Shown piece by piece: positions 43,682 through 52,988 of a stretch of 52,988 bases of DNA. The first letter of the stretch is position 1. Every line of letters begins with the position of its first letter. Origin of the DNA: CAYOLL01 sp964404765 [NCBI: uncultured Gemmatimonadota bacterium] (lineage in GTDB: Bacteria > 4572-55); assembly GCA_964404765.1 (NCBI GenBank), contig CAYOLL010000023.1:1-52988 (forward strand), read 5' to 3'. Both the position numbers and the translations under genes were made by a program. Under the pieces are notes generated by a model, which was given only the letters and a program-made list of their open reading frames with translations, was not told the origin of the DNA and made no database searches.

Positions 43682-46600
43682 TCAGCGGGCGTTCGTACTG
43701 CGTAAAAGCCATAAAATGTCCAGGATATTCACCACGCCGTCATGGTTGGCATCGGCAATTTGCAACGGCTGCCCGCTCAGCAGTTGCTGCCGGAAAATAT
43801 GCAGAATCAACAAGTGCAGATCTTCCTGGTCTGCGTGGCCGTCGCCATTTACGTCGCCGGGTTGTAAATCGTTGTCAACAATTTGCACGGCGACGTCAGC
43901 CAACGTCAGCCCGTTATATTTGGCGTCGCCACCGGTAACAGTATGATGAATTAACGTCGTATGCGGGCCTTCAAAAACCGTGTCGTCCACTGCGGTTACG
44001 GTTACAGTCCGGATAATGTTCCAGTTGGCGGACGTAAATGTTAATGCCGCCAGGTCGGTAATAACTTGCAGATTCGGCGCAAGTGTGATCGTCACATTGG
44101 CCGTCGGCTGACTTTTTAGAATCAGCGTATAGCTGTCGGTCGCCCCGCCTTCGGCCACCTGGGTTGAATCGCTGCTCTGATGCAACTCGATGCCGGCGGT
44201 GTCGTTATCCAAAATCGTCCCGGTCGCCGTCGCGGTAAGAATTTGGGCATTAACCGGATTGCTCAAAGTGACCGTGAAGGTCTCGTCGTTCTCATCAATG
44301 GCGTCGTTCACAATCGCTACCGAAATTTGGGCCGCATTTTGACCGGGGGTAAAGGTCAGCGAACCGGGTGTGGCTGTAAAATCGCTGCCGGATTGGGCCG
44401 TGTCGTTGTTGAATGTGTACGCCACCGTCACCGTTTGGGCAGTTGCGCCGGTCAACGTCACCGTAAAATTCAAAGTCCCGGCGCTTTCCGGCGCCGATTG
44501 ATTCGTGACCGCCAATGTCGGCGCGTTATCGTCATCGGTAATCGTGCCCAACCCGACGCTGTCGGCAAACGTGGCATTAACCGGCGCCGACAGGCTGACG
44601 GTAAAGGTTTCGTCCGGTTCGTCCAAAACATCATTCAGCGTGCCGACCGTGATCGTCTGGCTCGATTGCCCGACGGCAAACGTCAACAAGCCCGTCGCGG
44701 TCGTATAATCGCTGCCGGCGGTGGCCGTGCCGTTGCTCGTGGCATAGTTGACCGTCACAATCTGCGCCGTCGCGCCGGTCAAAGTGACTGTAAATTGCGC
44801 GGCTCCGCCTTCGGTCACCGTTGCGTCATTCACCCGTAGATTTGGCGCGGAATCGTCGTCTAAAATTGTGCCAAGACCCAGACTATCCGCCAGCGTCGCG
44901 TTTATCGGCGTAGATAGCGTGACGGTAAATACTTCCGTCGGCTCGTCTACACTATCGTTCAGAATCGGCACTGAAATTGTCTGATTGCTCTGACCGACGG
45001 CAAAGTTCAGTGTTCCGGTTGTGGTAGTAAAGTCGCTGCCGGCTTGCGCGGTCCCATTGCCGGTCGCATAGCTGACCGTGATCGGCAAGGCCGACGCGCC
45101 ATTCAAAGTAACGGTAAAAGCTGCCGTAGCCGTGGTTTCGCTGACCTGAACATCGCCAACGGACAAAACCGGAAGTCCGTCATCATCAAAAATGGTGCCG
45201 ACGCCGATGCTATCCGCCAGAATCGCCTGCGTCGGGTTGGACAGTTTTAGCGTGAACGTCTCGGTCGATTCGTTGACGTTATCGTTAAGCAGGGTGATCT
45301 CAAGGGATCGGCTAACCTGGCTGGCCGTAAAAGTCAGACTGCCGTTGGCCGCGGTATAATCGCTGCCACTAACCGCGCTGCCGTTTTGCGTCGTATAGGC
45401 GACCGTAACCGGCTGCGTGAACGCCGCACTTAAGGTGACTGCAAAGGTGATTTTGCCGCTGCCCTCCGCTGCCGACACATCATTCACGCTGATTCCAACA
45501 AAATCGTTGTCGGTAATACTAACCGTCACTCCGGCAATCGTTATTCCGGTATAGCCGCCGCCCGAAGCCAAATGGGTGATCGCGCCAGTGTGGCTACCTT
45601 CTGCCACAGCATCGTTAATCGCCGTCACCGTAACGGTTTGGGCCGCATTCCAATTATTTGTGGTAAAAGTTAAACTCGTGGGGTTGACGCTGACTTGTGT
45701 GCCGGATGATGGCGTAATCGTCACATCAGCCGTTGGCTGACTGGTCAACACAACGGTGTAAGTGTCGGTTGCGCCGCCTTCGGTTACATTGGTCGCGCCA
45801 CCGCTTTCGACAATCGTCACGCCGACTGCATCGTCATCGGTGATCGTGCCGACGCCGGTCGAGTCGCTGATCGTCGCATTCGCCGCGCCGCTGAGTCGCA
45901 CCGTATAAGTCTCGTTATTCTCGTCAACCAAATCGCCCAAAACCGCTACGTTGAAAGTCTGGCTTGTTTGACCGGCGCTGAAAGTCAGTGTGCCCGAAGC
46001 CGCGCTGTAATCGCTGCCTGAAGTGGCCGTGCCGTTGCTTGTGGCATAGTTGACCGTTACCGTGTTGCCCGATGCCGCCGACAAACTCACGGTAAAAGTG
46101 GCGTTGGTCGAGCCGGAATTGCCCTCCGTCACCGTCACATCGTTGACGCTCAATGTCGGCGTGCCGTCGTCATCGGTGATCGTGCCGACGCCGGTCGAGT
46201 CGCTGATCGTTGCGTTCGTTGCGCCGCTGAGTTGCACCGTATATGTCTCGTTATTCTCGTCAAGCAAATCGCCCAAAACCGCGACGTTGAAAGTCTGGCT
46301 TGTTTGACCGGCCGTAAACGTCAGCGCACCCGAAGCCGCGGTGTAATCGCTGCCTGAAGTGGCCGTGCCGTTCGATGTCGCATAGTTGACCGTAATTGTG
46401 TTGCCCGATGCCGCCGACAAGCTGACGGTAAAAGTGGCGTTGGTCGAGCCGGAATTGCCCTCCGTCACCGTCACATCGTTGACACTCAATGTCGGTGCGC
46501 CATCGTCATCGGTGATCGTGCCGACGCCGGTCGAGTCGCCAAAAGCGGCATTGGCCGGATTCGATAACGTGACGGTGAAGATTTCGTTATTCTCGTCAAC

Positions 46601-49600
46601 CAAATCGCCTAAAACCGAGACGTTGAAGGTTTGTGTAGTCACCCCGGCGTTGAAAGTCAGCGCGCCCGAAGCCGCGGTGTAATCACTGCCCGAAGTGGCC
46701 GTGCCGTTGGATGTCGCATAGTTGACCGTCACCGTCGAACCGGACGCGGCGGACAAGCTGACGGTGAAAGTGGCGTTAGTCGAGCCGCTGTTGCCTTCCG
46801 TCACCGTCACGTCGTTGACGCTCAATGTCGGCGCGCCGTCGTCATCGGTGATCGTGCCGACGCCGGTTGAGTCGCTGATCGTCGCATTCGCTGCGCCGCT
46901 GAGTCGCACCGTATAATTCTCGTTATTCTCGTCAACCAAATCGCCCAAAACCGAGACGTTGAAGGTTTGTGTAGTCACCCCGGCGCTGAAAGTCAGCGCG
47001 CCCGATGCCGCGGTGTAATCGCTGCCTGAAGTGGCCGTGCCGTTGCTCGTGGCATAGTTGACCGTAACCGTGTTGCCTGATGCCGCTGATAAACTCACGG
47101 TGAAAGTGGCGTTGGTCGAGCCGGAATTGCCCTCCGTCACCGTCACATCATTGACGCTTAACGTCGGTGCGCCATCGTCATCGCTGATCGTGCCGACGCC
47201 GGTAGAGTCGCCAAAAGCGGCATTAGTCGGACTGGATAAAGTGACGGTGAATGTCTCGTTATTTTCGTCAATCAAATCGCCCAGAACCGATACGTTGAAA
47301 GTCTGGCTTGTTTGACCGGCCGTGAAAGTCAGCGCGCCCGAAGCCGCCGTGTAATCGCTGCCCGCGGTCGCTGTGCCGTTGGATGTCGCGTAGTTGACCG
47401 TCACGGTCGAACCGGACGCGGCAGACAAACTGACGGTAAACGTCGCATTGCTCGCGCCGGAATTGCCTTCCGTCACCGTCACGTCATCTACACTTATGGT
47501 CACAAAATCGTTATCGGTAATATTGACCGTCACGCCGGCAATTGTCGCGCCGCTGTAGCCGCCGCCCGAAGCCGAATGGGTAATTGCGCCGGTATGATTA
47601 CCTTCCGCCGTGACATCGTTGACCGCTGTTACTGTAACGGTCTGGGCGGAATTCCAGTTTGCGGTTGTAAACGTCAGGCTCGTTGGACTAACGGTAACTT
47701 GCGCGTTGGGCGCAGGCGTAATCGTCACATCGGCTGTCGGTTGACTGGTCAGCACAGCCGTGTAAGTGTCGGTTGCGCCGCCTTCGGTCACGTTGGTCGT
47801 ACCGCCGCTTTCGACAATCGTCACGCCGGCAGCGTCGTCATTCGTAATTGTGCCCACACCCGTGCTGTCGCTGATTGTAGCGTTGACAGCGCTGCTTAGT
47901 CTAACCGTAAATGTCTCGTTGTCTTCTGCCAGGAAATCCCCGTTCACGACCACGTTTAAGGTTTGGGTCGTTTGGCCGGCGGTAAAAGTCAGCGGATTGG
48001 CAATGCTGATATAGTCACTGACTGCGGATCCCGTGCCATCACTGGTGGCGTAGTTCACCGTGACCGTTTGCGCCGTCCCTCCCGTCAGTGTCACCGTAAA
48101 CGTAGCCGATGTGGCGCTCGAATTGCCTTCCGTCACGCTGACATCGTTGATGCTCAAAACCGGCGCGGCGTCATCATCCGTAATCGTCCCCGCCCCTGTG
48201 TTGTTACTAATCGTGGCGTTGACGGCGCCGGAAAGCGTCACGGTAAATGTCTCGTTAGGCTCGTCCACGGTATCACCCGTTACACTTACTATTACATTCT
48301 GCGTGGTCTGACCGGCAGTAAAAGTCAGGGTGCCTGAAGTCAATGTGTAATCACTGCCTGCCGTGGCCGTGCTATTGTTTGTCGCATAGTTGACGGTGAC
48401 CGTTTGCGCCGTCGCCCCGGTTAAGGTCACGGTAAAAGTCGCGTTGGTTGAACCGCTGTTGCCTTCCGTCACGCTGACATCGTTGATGCTCAGAGCCGGC
48501 GCGGGGTCATCATCCGTAATCGTCCCAACACCGATACTATCGCTGAAGGTCGCATTGGTCGGGCTGGTTAAGGTTACGTTAAAAGTCTCGTTAGCCTCGT
48601 CTATGGCGTCGCCGATTACCGCGACATTGAAGGTTTGGGTCGTCTGACCGGCGGTAAAGGTCAGTGTGCCCGAAGTCGTCGTGTAATCGCTACTTGCCGT
48701 GGCCGTGCCGTTGCTTGTCGCGTAGTTGACAGTGACCGTTTGCGCCGTCGCCCCGGTTAAGGTCACAGTAAAAGTCGCGTTGGTTGAACCGCTGTTGCCT
48801 TCCGTCACGCTGACATCACCGATGCTTAACGTCGGGGCGGGATCATCATCATTAATTGTTCCGATGCCGGTTCCGTCGCCGATAGTGGCATTGGTCGGAC
48901 TTGTCAGCGCGATGTTAAGCGTCTCGTTGGCCTCGTCTACCGTGTCGCCGATGATGGCTACATTAAAGGTCTGGCTGGTCTGACCGGCGGTAAATGTCAG
49001 TGGGCCCGAAGCCGTTGTGTAATCGCTGCTTGCCGTCGCCGTGCCATTGCTGGTCGCATAATTGACGGTGACTGCTTGCGCCGTCGCCCCGGTTAAGGTC
49101 ACGGTAAAAGTCGCGTTGGTTGAACCGCTGTTGCCTTCCGCTACGCTGACATCGTTGATGCTCAAAACCGGCGCTGGGTCATCATCCGTAATTGTCCCCA
49201 CGCCAATGTTATCGCTAATGGTGGCATTGACAGCGCCGGTAAGCGTCATAAAAAACGTCTCGTCAATCTCGTCCACCGTATCGCCCAATACATTAACAAT
49301 TGTCGTCTGCGCCGTCTGGCCTGGAGTAAAAGTCAGCGTTGCGCCCACGCTGCTATAATCACTGTTGGCTGTTGCCGTGTTGTTGCTGGTCGCAAAATTG
49401 ACCGTGACCGTCCCGCTCGAAGCCGTGGACAGCGTCACCGTAAAAGTCGCATTGGTCGAGCCGGAGTTGCCCTCGGTCACAGTCACGTCGTTGACAGACA
49501 ACGCGGCTTGCGAGGTCATGGCATTGGCTTCACTCGAATAGGCCGAATTGTTCGTGCCGTCGGTCGCCCGGATGCGGTAAAAATATTGCGTGTTGGCTGT

Positions 49601-52600
49601 CAGGCCGGTGTTGGAATAGGTTGTGGCATTACTCGCCGCGGTCGCGATCTGGGCGTATGTCCCGCCGGAACCGGTCTTGCGCTCGATCAAAATCTGGGTC
49701 TGAGTCGTGGAAACATTGCTCCAACTTAGGTTGATCTGCGTGGCGGAAGCCGTCGTGGCCGACAAGCCGGTCGGCGCGCCCAGATTAATCGTCATCATGT
49801 TGCTGCCGGTGATCGGGCCATCCGTCGCGTCCGAGACGACGACGTTCCAGGCCCCGACAGCCGTCCCTACCGGAATCAGGAAGTCCGCGGTCATGCTTGT
49901 ATTATTCGCCGCGCTGCGACCGGTGCTGTTGATGTCGGATTGACCGATCCGGCTCAACATGCAGGTCAACGTGCCGGAACTAAAACTTGTGCTGGAACCG
50001 GAAATCGACACGGTTAGCGTTTGGCCTTGCGCAGCCGTATTGGGCGTCACAGAGGTCAAAGTTGGCGAGGCGGCGGCAACAACAGCGCACTGCTCGGAGG
50101 TCGGATCGCTGTCGCCGGCGTCGTAAGTGACGATCACGCGGTAGCACCATGTGCCTGCGCCCGGGTTGACATCCGTATAAGCCGTGGTCGAACTGTTTGT
50201 TGTGGTTAAGGTTGACCAGGAGCCGCCGGACAGACGGCGTTCGACGCGATAGCCGGTTAAGGCGCGCGTGGAGTTTATCAGTGCTTCCTGCGACGCAGAA
50301 ATTTGCGCATCCAACGCGGGCTCTAATCTCAAACCGGCTGTTTCGACGGCTTGGGTTAAAGGTGTAGAGAGCCTGGTTTGATCTAATGTCTTTGGATTTT
50401 CAAGAGATGTTTCGGCGATTGGAGTAATTTCAACGGCACGACGGCCGGCAGCCGCCACATATCCCCGAACCATAACATTACGACTAACGCCAAAAGCCGT
50501 CAATTGACTCCAGGATCCGAGATTAACCCAACCGCCTTTGTCGGCCACAATGGGACCGCTGTCCAATCTGACGGGGGATATGCCGGAGCCGTGCGTTGCC
50601 TGGTACCCGATCCAATATTCGGCGCCGGCCTCAATCAAAACAGGGGTCGTAAGGGTATGATCGACCCATGTGTCAATAGAACCGGGCGTAAAAGCCTGAT
50701 CGTAAACCATTGTGCCGGGATTACCCAAGCTGCCGCCCTTCCAAACCCGGATGTTATAGGTAGCCGAAAGCGAGTGGATTTGAACGCGCACCTGCGTAAT
50801 CGAATTCCCGACGTAATTTGTCAAATCGGATGAAGGAAAACGCGCGGCAGCCTGCAATGTCCCGCCGCCGGTAACGCCCAGGTTTAAACCGGCCGTCCCC
50901 GTATCCCAAGAAATATAACCTTCCAGGGCCAGATTCGGCGCATCCCAATCTACCAGCACGTTTTGCGTTTGGGTCGTGGCGGTTAGATTTTGGGCCGGCT
51001 TGTTGGGATTGGCCAGGGTGGTAAAACTGTAGACGGTTGTGCTGTTGTCGTTGCCGCTCAATTGGGCGACAATTTTCCAGTAATAAGTTGTGCTGTAGGC
51101 TAACGTGCCGGGATTATACGTTGCCCCGGCCTGATCATTGCTGATCAATGGTGGATTAGACGATGTGCCGAAATAAACATCGTATGTAGACGTATTGCCG
51201 CCGGTGCAACTCCAACTCAATGTTGTAGACAGAGCTTGATTTGTGGCATTATGGGCAGGACTCAGACTGCCGGGCGTGCAGGGCGTGGTGGGCGTCAGCG
51301 AGCAGTTACCGCCATTGAGCAGAACTATTGGACCCGGGCCGCAGACATTGGCCGTCGTGCCGTTGGTCAAGATAAAGTTGCCGCCGCTGATGTCATTGGC
51401 GGTTAGCGTACGGACGGCAGTGCCGGTGACCAGCGCATAATGCATCACCACGCCCAGAGAAATCACATGCCCTAATTGATGGCCATGCCCCAACTCATGC
51501 AAAGCCACAGATTCAAAGTCGTTCTGGCCGCCGGACGGCGCGCCGGAGGTATAATTCCAGGTGACGGACTCGCTAAAAGTCACGTCCATCTCCTCCACAT
51601 ACCAGGCCCAGTTGCCGCTGCTGGAACAGCCGGAATAGTAAGTCCGACAAATGCCAAGAGTGCCGGGGGACAAACTGCCAAAACGCACCACAAAAACGTC
51701 ATCGTTCGCATCCGTATCCACTCCGGTCGCCGTCGAACTGATATCCCAGTTGATAAACGTGGCGCAGCGCCAACTGGCCAGCGCCCGCATAAACGCATCC
51801 TTCGCATCGCTGTTGGCGTTCATATCGGCGGCATAGGAAAAGGTATAACCGCCACTGAGGTTACGATTCACATGGTCCGGTTGATAAACCACGCCGCTAT
51901 TCGTTGTATTCGTGTAATTGTAAGTAATCGTCAACGTGCCGCCGCTGGTAGCAGAAGTTCCGTCCGCGCCGGTCACCCGGATTTCGCCGGTGCCGGCAAT
52001 GCTCGGCACATAGACTTGAATCTGCGTATCAGACCAGGAAATATACTCCGTCGAATGCGGCGCGATATCCAGGGTTACACCGCCATTGTCGGCATTGCGA
52101 AACTCCACCTTGCCGGTGCTCTGCGTCGCCCCAAAGCCGCTGCCGTTGATCGTCAAAATCGATTTTGCCCCGGCAGAAATACTGGTCGGCGTAAAATTGG
52201 TAATAGCGACAGCCCTTGTAGAGCGGCTTGCTTCCTGCGGAAAGGCGGTAAAATCGGGCGCGATGGCCTGCCCGGTAGATTTAGAAAGCAGCGGATAAAG
52301 CCGCGTCGTCACATCGCCATAATCATTAAACACGTCCTGTGCGCGCCGGGCTTGCACATCATAGCGGATAAAACCCTGCGCGTCCGCATAAGGCCGAAAG
52401 CGTGGTAAACCCTTTGATAAAGCGTCCAGCCGCGCCGGTTCGCACATAAACAAGCCAAAATCGCCCGTTTTCAATTCCAGTGTATGCGACACGGTCTGCA
52501 TCTGATTGCCGACAATACCGCCAAGCGTGATAATCTCGGCCTTTTGACCGCTAAAAGTTCCCTTTAACGTTCGCTTGACTTCAATGACATTGGCCGTATA

Positions 52601-52786
52601 AATCAGGTTACGGTCGTTGTCAAAAAAAGAGTATTGCTCGACGACCCGACCTTCCAGCAAGACTTCCGAACTCTTGATCCGTGCATCCAGCGAGACCGGG
52701 ACTAATTGGGCCTCGACATTTGTGCCGATCAACAGCAAGATAACCATTAGCAACATAAGACGATGAGATGGAAAACGGGTGAGCAT
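43682..52786 (-). CDS. Giant secreted metalloprotease with about 14 Calx-beta repeats and a dockerin
   Basis: This 3034-residue protein starts at ATG 52786, with AAGGAGG upstream; the frame extends to 52813 without a site. A signal peptide (about 1-26, ending VEAQ) is followed by an N-terminal domain and an IPT/TIG domain (about 190-292). A metzincin-like domain has HELGHGHQLGH (H430, E431, H434, H440) with the Met-turn MHYAL. Fibronectin-III-like and IPT-like modules follow (to about 1090). Then come about 14 Calx-beta modules of about 112 residues (about 1095-2860) with DVTVTEGNSGS starts and D-D-D ends, three related VTEGGATDTYT modules and a C-terminal dockerin-like calcium motif (DVNGDGHADQED, DANHDGVVN). 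Calcium-dependent rigidity and surface attachment are likely. The metzincin motif has Q where G is usual. Confidence 0.92.
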   Translation of the reverse strand: MLTRFPSHRLMLLMVILLLIGTNVEAQLVPVSLDARIKSSEVLLEGRVVEQYSFFDNDRNLIYTANVIEVKRTLKGTFSGQKAEIITLGGIVGNQMQTVSHTLELKTGDFGLFMCEPARLDALSKGLPRFRPYADAQGFIRYDVQARRAQDVFNDYGDVTTRLYPLLSKSTGQAIAPDFTAFPQEASRSTRAVAITNFTPTSISAGAKSILTINGSGFGATQSTGKVEFRNADNGGVTLDIAPHSTEYISWSDTQIQVYVPSIAGTGEIRVTGADGTSATSGGTLTITYNYTNTTNSGVVYQPDHVNRNLSGGYTFSYAADMNANSDAKDAFMRALASWRCATFINWDISSTATGVDTDANDDVFVVRFGSLSPGTLGICRTYYSGCSSSGNWAWYVEEMDVTFSESVTWNYTSGAPSGGQNDFESVALHELGHGHQLGHVISLGVVMHYALVTGTAVRTLTANDISGGNFILTNGTTANVCGPGPIVLLNGGNCSLTPTTPCTPGSLSPAHNATNQALSTTLSWSCTGGNTSTYDVYFGTSSNPPLISNDQAGATYNPGTLAYSTTYYWKIVAQLSGNDNSTTVYSFTTLANPNKPAQNLTATTQTQNVLVDWDAPNLALEGYISWDTGTAGLNLGVTGGGTLQAAARFPSSDLTNYVGNSITQVRVQIHSLSATYNIRVWKGGSLGNPGTMVYDQAFTPGSIDTWVDHTLTTPVLIEAGAEYWIGYQATHGSGISPVRLDSGPIVADKGGWVNLGSWSQLTAFGVSRNVMVRGYVAAAGRRAVEITPIAETSLENPKTLDQTRLSTPLTQAVETAGLRLEPALDAQISASQEALINSTRALTGYRVERRLSGGSWSTLTTTNSSTTAYTDVNPGAGTWCYRVIVTYDAGDSDPTSEQCAVVAAASPTLTSVTPNTAAQGQTLTVSISGSSTSFSSGTLTCMLSRIGQSDINSTGRSAANNTSMTADFLIPVGTAVGAWNVVVSDATDGPITGSNMMTINLGAPTGLSATTASATQINLSWSNVSTTQTQILIERKTGSGGTYAQIATAASNATTYSNTGLTANTQYFYRIRATDGTNNSAYSSEANAMTSQAALSVNDVTVTEGNSGSTNATFTVTLSTASSGTVTVNFATSNNTATANSDYSSVGATLTFTPGQTAQTTIVNVLGDTVDEIDETFFMTLTGAVNATISDNIGVGTITDDDPAPVLSINDVSVAEGNSGSTNATFTVTLTGATAQAVTVNYATSNGTATASSDYTTASGPLTFTAGQTSQTFNVAIIGDTVDEANETLNIALTSPTNATIGDGTGIGTINDDDPAPTLSIGDVSVTEGNSGSTNATFTVTLTGATAQTVTVNYATSNGTATASSDYTTTSGTLTFTAGQTTQTFNVAVIGDAIDEANETFNVTLTSPTNATFSDSIGVGTITDDDPAPALSINDVSVTEGNSGSTNATFTVTLTGATAQTVTVNYATNNSTATAGSDYTLTSGTLTFTAGQTTQNVIVSVTGDTVDEPNETFTVTLSGAVNATISNNTGAGTITDDDAAPVLSINDVSVTEGNSSATSATFTVTLTGGTAQTVTVNYATSDGTGSAVSDYISIANPLTFTAGQTTQTLNVVVNGDFLAEDNETFTVRLSSAVNATISDSTGVGTITNDDAAGVTIVESGGTTNVTEGGATDTYTAVLTSQPTADVTITPAPNAQVTVSPTSLTFTTANWNSAQTVTVTAVNDVTAEGNHTGAITHSASGGGYSGATIAGVTVNITDNDFVTISVDDVTVTEGNSGASNATFTVSLSAASGSTVTVNYATSNGTATAGSDYTAASGALTFTAGQTSQTFNVSVLGDLIDENNETFTVTLSSPTNAAFGDSTGVGTISDDDGAPTLSVNDVTVTEGNSGSTNATFTVSLSAASGNTVTVNYATSNGTATSGSDYTAASGALTFSAGVTTQTFNVSVLGDLVDENNENYTVRLSGAANATISDSTGVGTITDDDGAPTLSVNDVTVTEGNSGSTNATFTVSLSAASGSTVTVNYATSNGTATSGSDYTAASGALTFNAGVTTQTFNVSVLGDLVDENNEIFTVTLSNPANAAFGDSTGVGTITDDDGAPTLSVNDVTVTEGNSGSTNATFTVSLSAASGNTITVNYATSNGTATSGSDYTAASGALTFTAGQTSQTFNVAVLGDLLDENNETYTVQLSGATNATISDSTGVGTITDDDGTPTLSVNDVTVTEGNSGSTNATFTVSLSAASGNTVTVNYATSNGTATSGSDYSAASGTLTFSAGQTSQTFNVAVLGDLVDENNETYTVRLSGAANATISDSTGVGTITDDDAVGVTIVESGGATNVTEGGATDTYTVVLTSQPTADVTITPSSGTQVSVNPTSLTFTTNNWNAAQTVTVTAINDAVAEGSHTGAITHLASGGGYTGITIAGVTVSITDNDFVGISVNDVSAAEGSGKITFAVTLSAAFTQPVTVAYTTQNGSAVSGSDYTAANGSLTFTASQVSRSLEITLLNDNVNESTETFTLKLSNPTQAILADSIGVGTIFDDDGLPVLSVGDVQVSETTATAAFTVTLNGASALPITVSYATGNGTAQAGSDFTTTTGTLNFAVGQSNQTISVPILNDSVDEPTEVFTVTLSTPINATLADSLGLGTILDDDSAPNLRVNDATVTEGGAAQFTVTLTGATAQIVTVNYATSNGTATAGSDYTTATGLLTFAVGQSSQTITVGTLNDVLDEPDETFTVSLSAPVNATFADSVGLGTITDDDNAPTLAVTNQSAPESAGTLNFTVTLTGATAQTVTVAYTFNNDTAQSGSDFTATPGSLTFTPGQNAAQISVAIVNDAIDENDETFTVTLSNPVNAQILTATATGTILDNDTAGIELHQSSDSTQVAEGGATDSYTLILKSQPTANVTITLAPNLQVITDLAALTFTSANWNIIRTVTVTAVDDTVFEGPHTTLIHHTVTGGDAKYNGLTLADVAVQIVDNDLQPGDVNGDGHADQEDLHLLILHIFRQQLLSGQPLQIADANHDGVVNILDILWLLRSTNAR
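45830..49500 (-). repeat. 336-bp tandem repeats encoding Calx-beta modules
   Basis: Two blocks repeat at 336-bp (112-codon) steps, for example at 46050, 46386, 46722 and 47058, and at 48390, 48726 and 49062. Between the blocks lies a VTEGGATDTYT module (about 47500-47830). Neighbouring units share long identical stretches, so they were duplicated or homogenised recently. These repeats are likely to cause misassembly in short-read data. Confidence 0.9.
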
Positions 52787-52988
52787 AGCGGCCTCCTTAA
52801 GGTTGGCGGTCAAACTTTATTTATTGGACAATTCTGAGCAGAGTCGAAAGCGGCACACAAAAGCAGTATTAATATGAGTGTATACCATTTGGCAGATAAT
52901 GTTACTTAAAAATGACTGTGGCCTCCGTTCCCAATATTAGACATCTTTCCAAAATAAATCCGGTCGCGACGCAGCTTTTAGCCCCAAC
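52787..52988 (-). other. Upstream region of the giant protease gene
   Basis: This is the last 202 bases of the window. It holds the ribosome binding site AAGGAGG of the protease gene. I see no other gene, convincing -10/-35 pair or repeat here; the upstream neighbour lies outside the window. Confidence 0.4.

Noticed and set aside
43682-43900. Considered as a type IX sorting tail of the giant protein
   Set aside because: The last residues show paired D-x-N-x-D-G calcium loops (DVNGDGHAD, DANHDGVVN), which fit a dockerin, with no NPFN-type start.
44180-50833. Many plus-strand frames opposite the giant protease
   Set aside because: They recur at 336-bp steps, exactly following the Calx-beta repeats, and consist of low-diversity V/T/S peptides without ribosome binding sites.

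Overview
The window looks like a chromosomal contig of a free-living Gram-negative bacterium of the FCB superphylum (Calditrichota / KSB1 / Ignavibacteriota-like). The placement is inferred from protein types, not from a marker-gene tree. It rests on two secreted proteins with a C-terminal NPFN/NPFQ sorting module, a two-component hybrid with a ligand-binding-type beta-propeller, a YceI plus DUF5777 barrel pair, Uma2-family nucleases, Calx-beta/dockerin surface proteins and many palindromic intergenic elements. No rRNA, tRNA, CRISPR array or complete insertion sequence was seen.

Region by region. 1-12 kb (mostly minus strand) is housekeeping: a YtxH-like protein, a small zinc-ribbon membrane protein, an ATP-grasp enzyme, aspS on the plus strand, then dnaG-rpoD (a macromolecular-synthesis pair), an orphan sugar/glycerol-phosphate-type binding lipoprotein and two methyltransferases. 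12.2-16.8 kb is one 1513-residue signalling protein: beta-propeller, Y_Y_Y, histidine kinase, receiver and SpoIIE phosphatase. 17-18.7 kb holds a Uma2 protein with an internal duplication, a DUF433 antitoxin-like gene without its usual toxin, and a small membrane protein.

18.8-25.7 kb is the most unusual part. Six closely spaced plus-strand genes encode a divergent PrkA AAA+ kinase, a Uma2 nuclease, two tandem paralogues with a PD-(D/E)xK-like core, a DRB0094-type RNA ligase and a DUF444/YeaH VWA-like protein. PrkA and YeaH are a known partner pair, usually with SpoVR. Here SpoVR is absent, and nucleases and an RNA ligase lie between the two, which suggests a kinase-controlled nucleic-acid cleavage/repair or defence module.

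25.7-31.3 kb encodes exported proteins: a DNRLRE-like sorting-tagged protein, a six-repeat CHRD protein, YceI and a DUF5777 barrel. 31.4-33.6 kb has a receiver-kinase and a response regulator. 33.6-35.7 kb (minus) has a glycosyltransferase overlapping an alpha/beta hydrolase. 36-38.4 kb is gltX followed by a toxin-antitoxin-like pair. 38.6-40.1 kb is a SPOR-domain envelope protein behind a consensus sigma-70 promoter. 40.2-43.6 kb (minus) is BtpA, ATP-grasp and GGDEF-PilZ. 43.7-52.8 kb (minus) is a single gene for a secreted metalloprotease of about 3034 residues with about 14 Calx-beta repeats and a C-terminal dockerin.

Intergenic DNA is rich in nested inverted repeats, several sharing submotifs such as GTCATTC-N-GAATCTTTT. 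They appear to be a family of fold-back (REP/MITE-like) elements.
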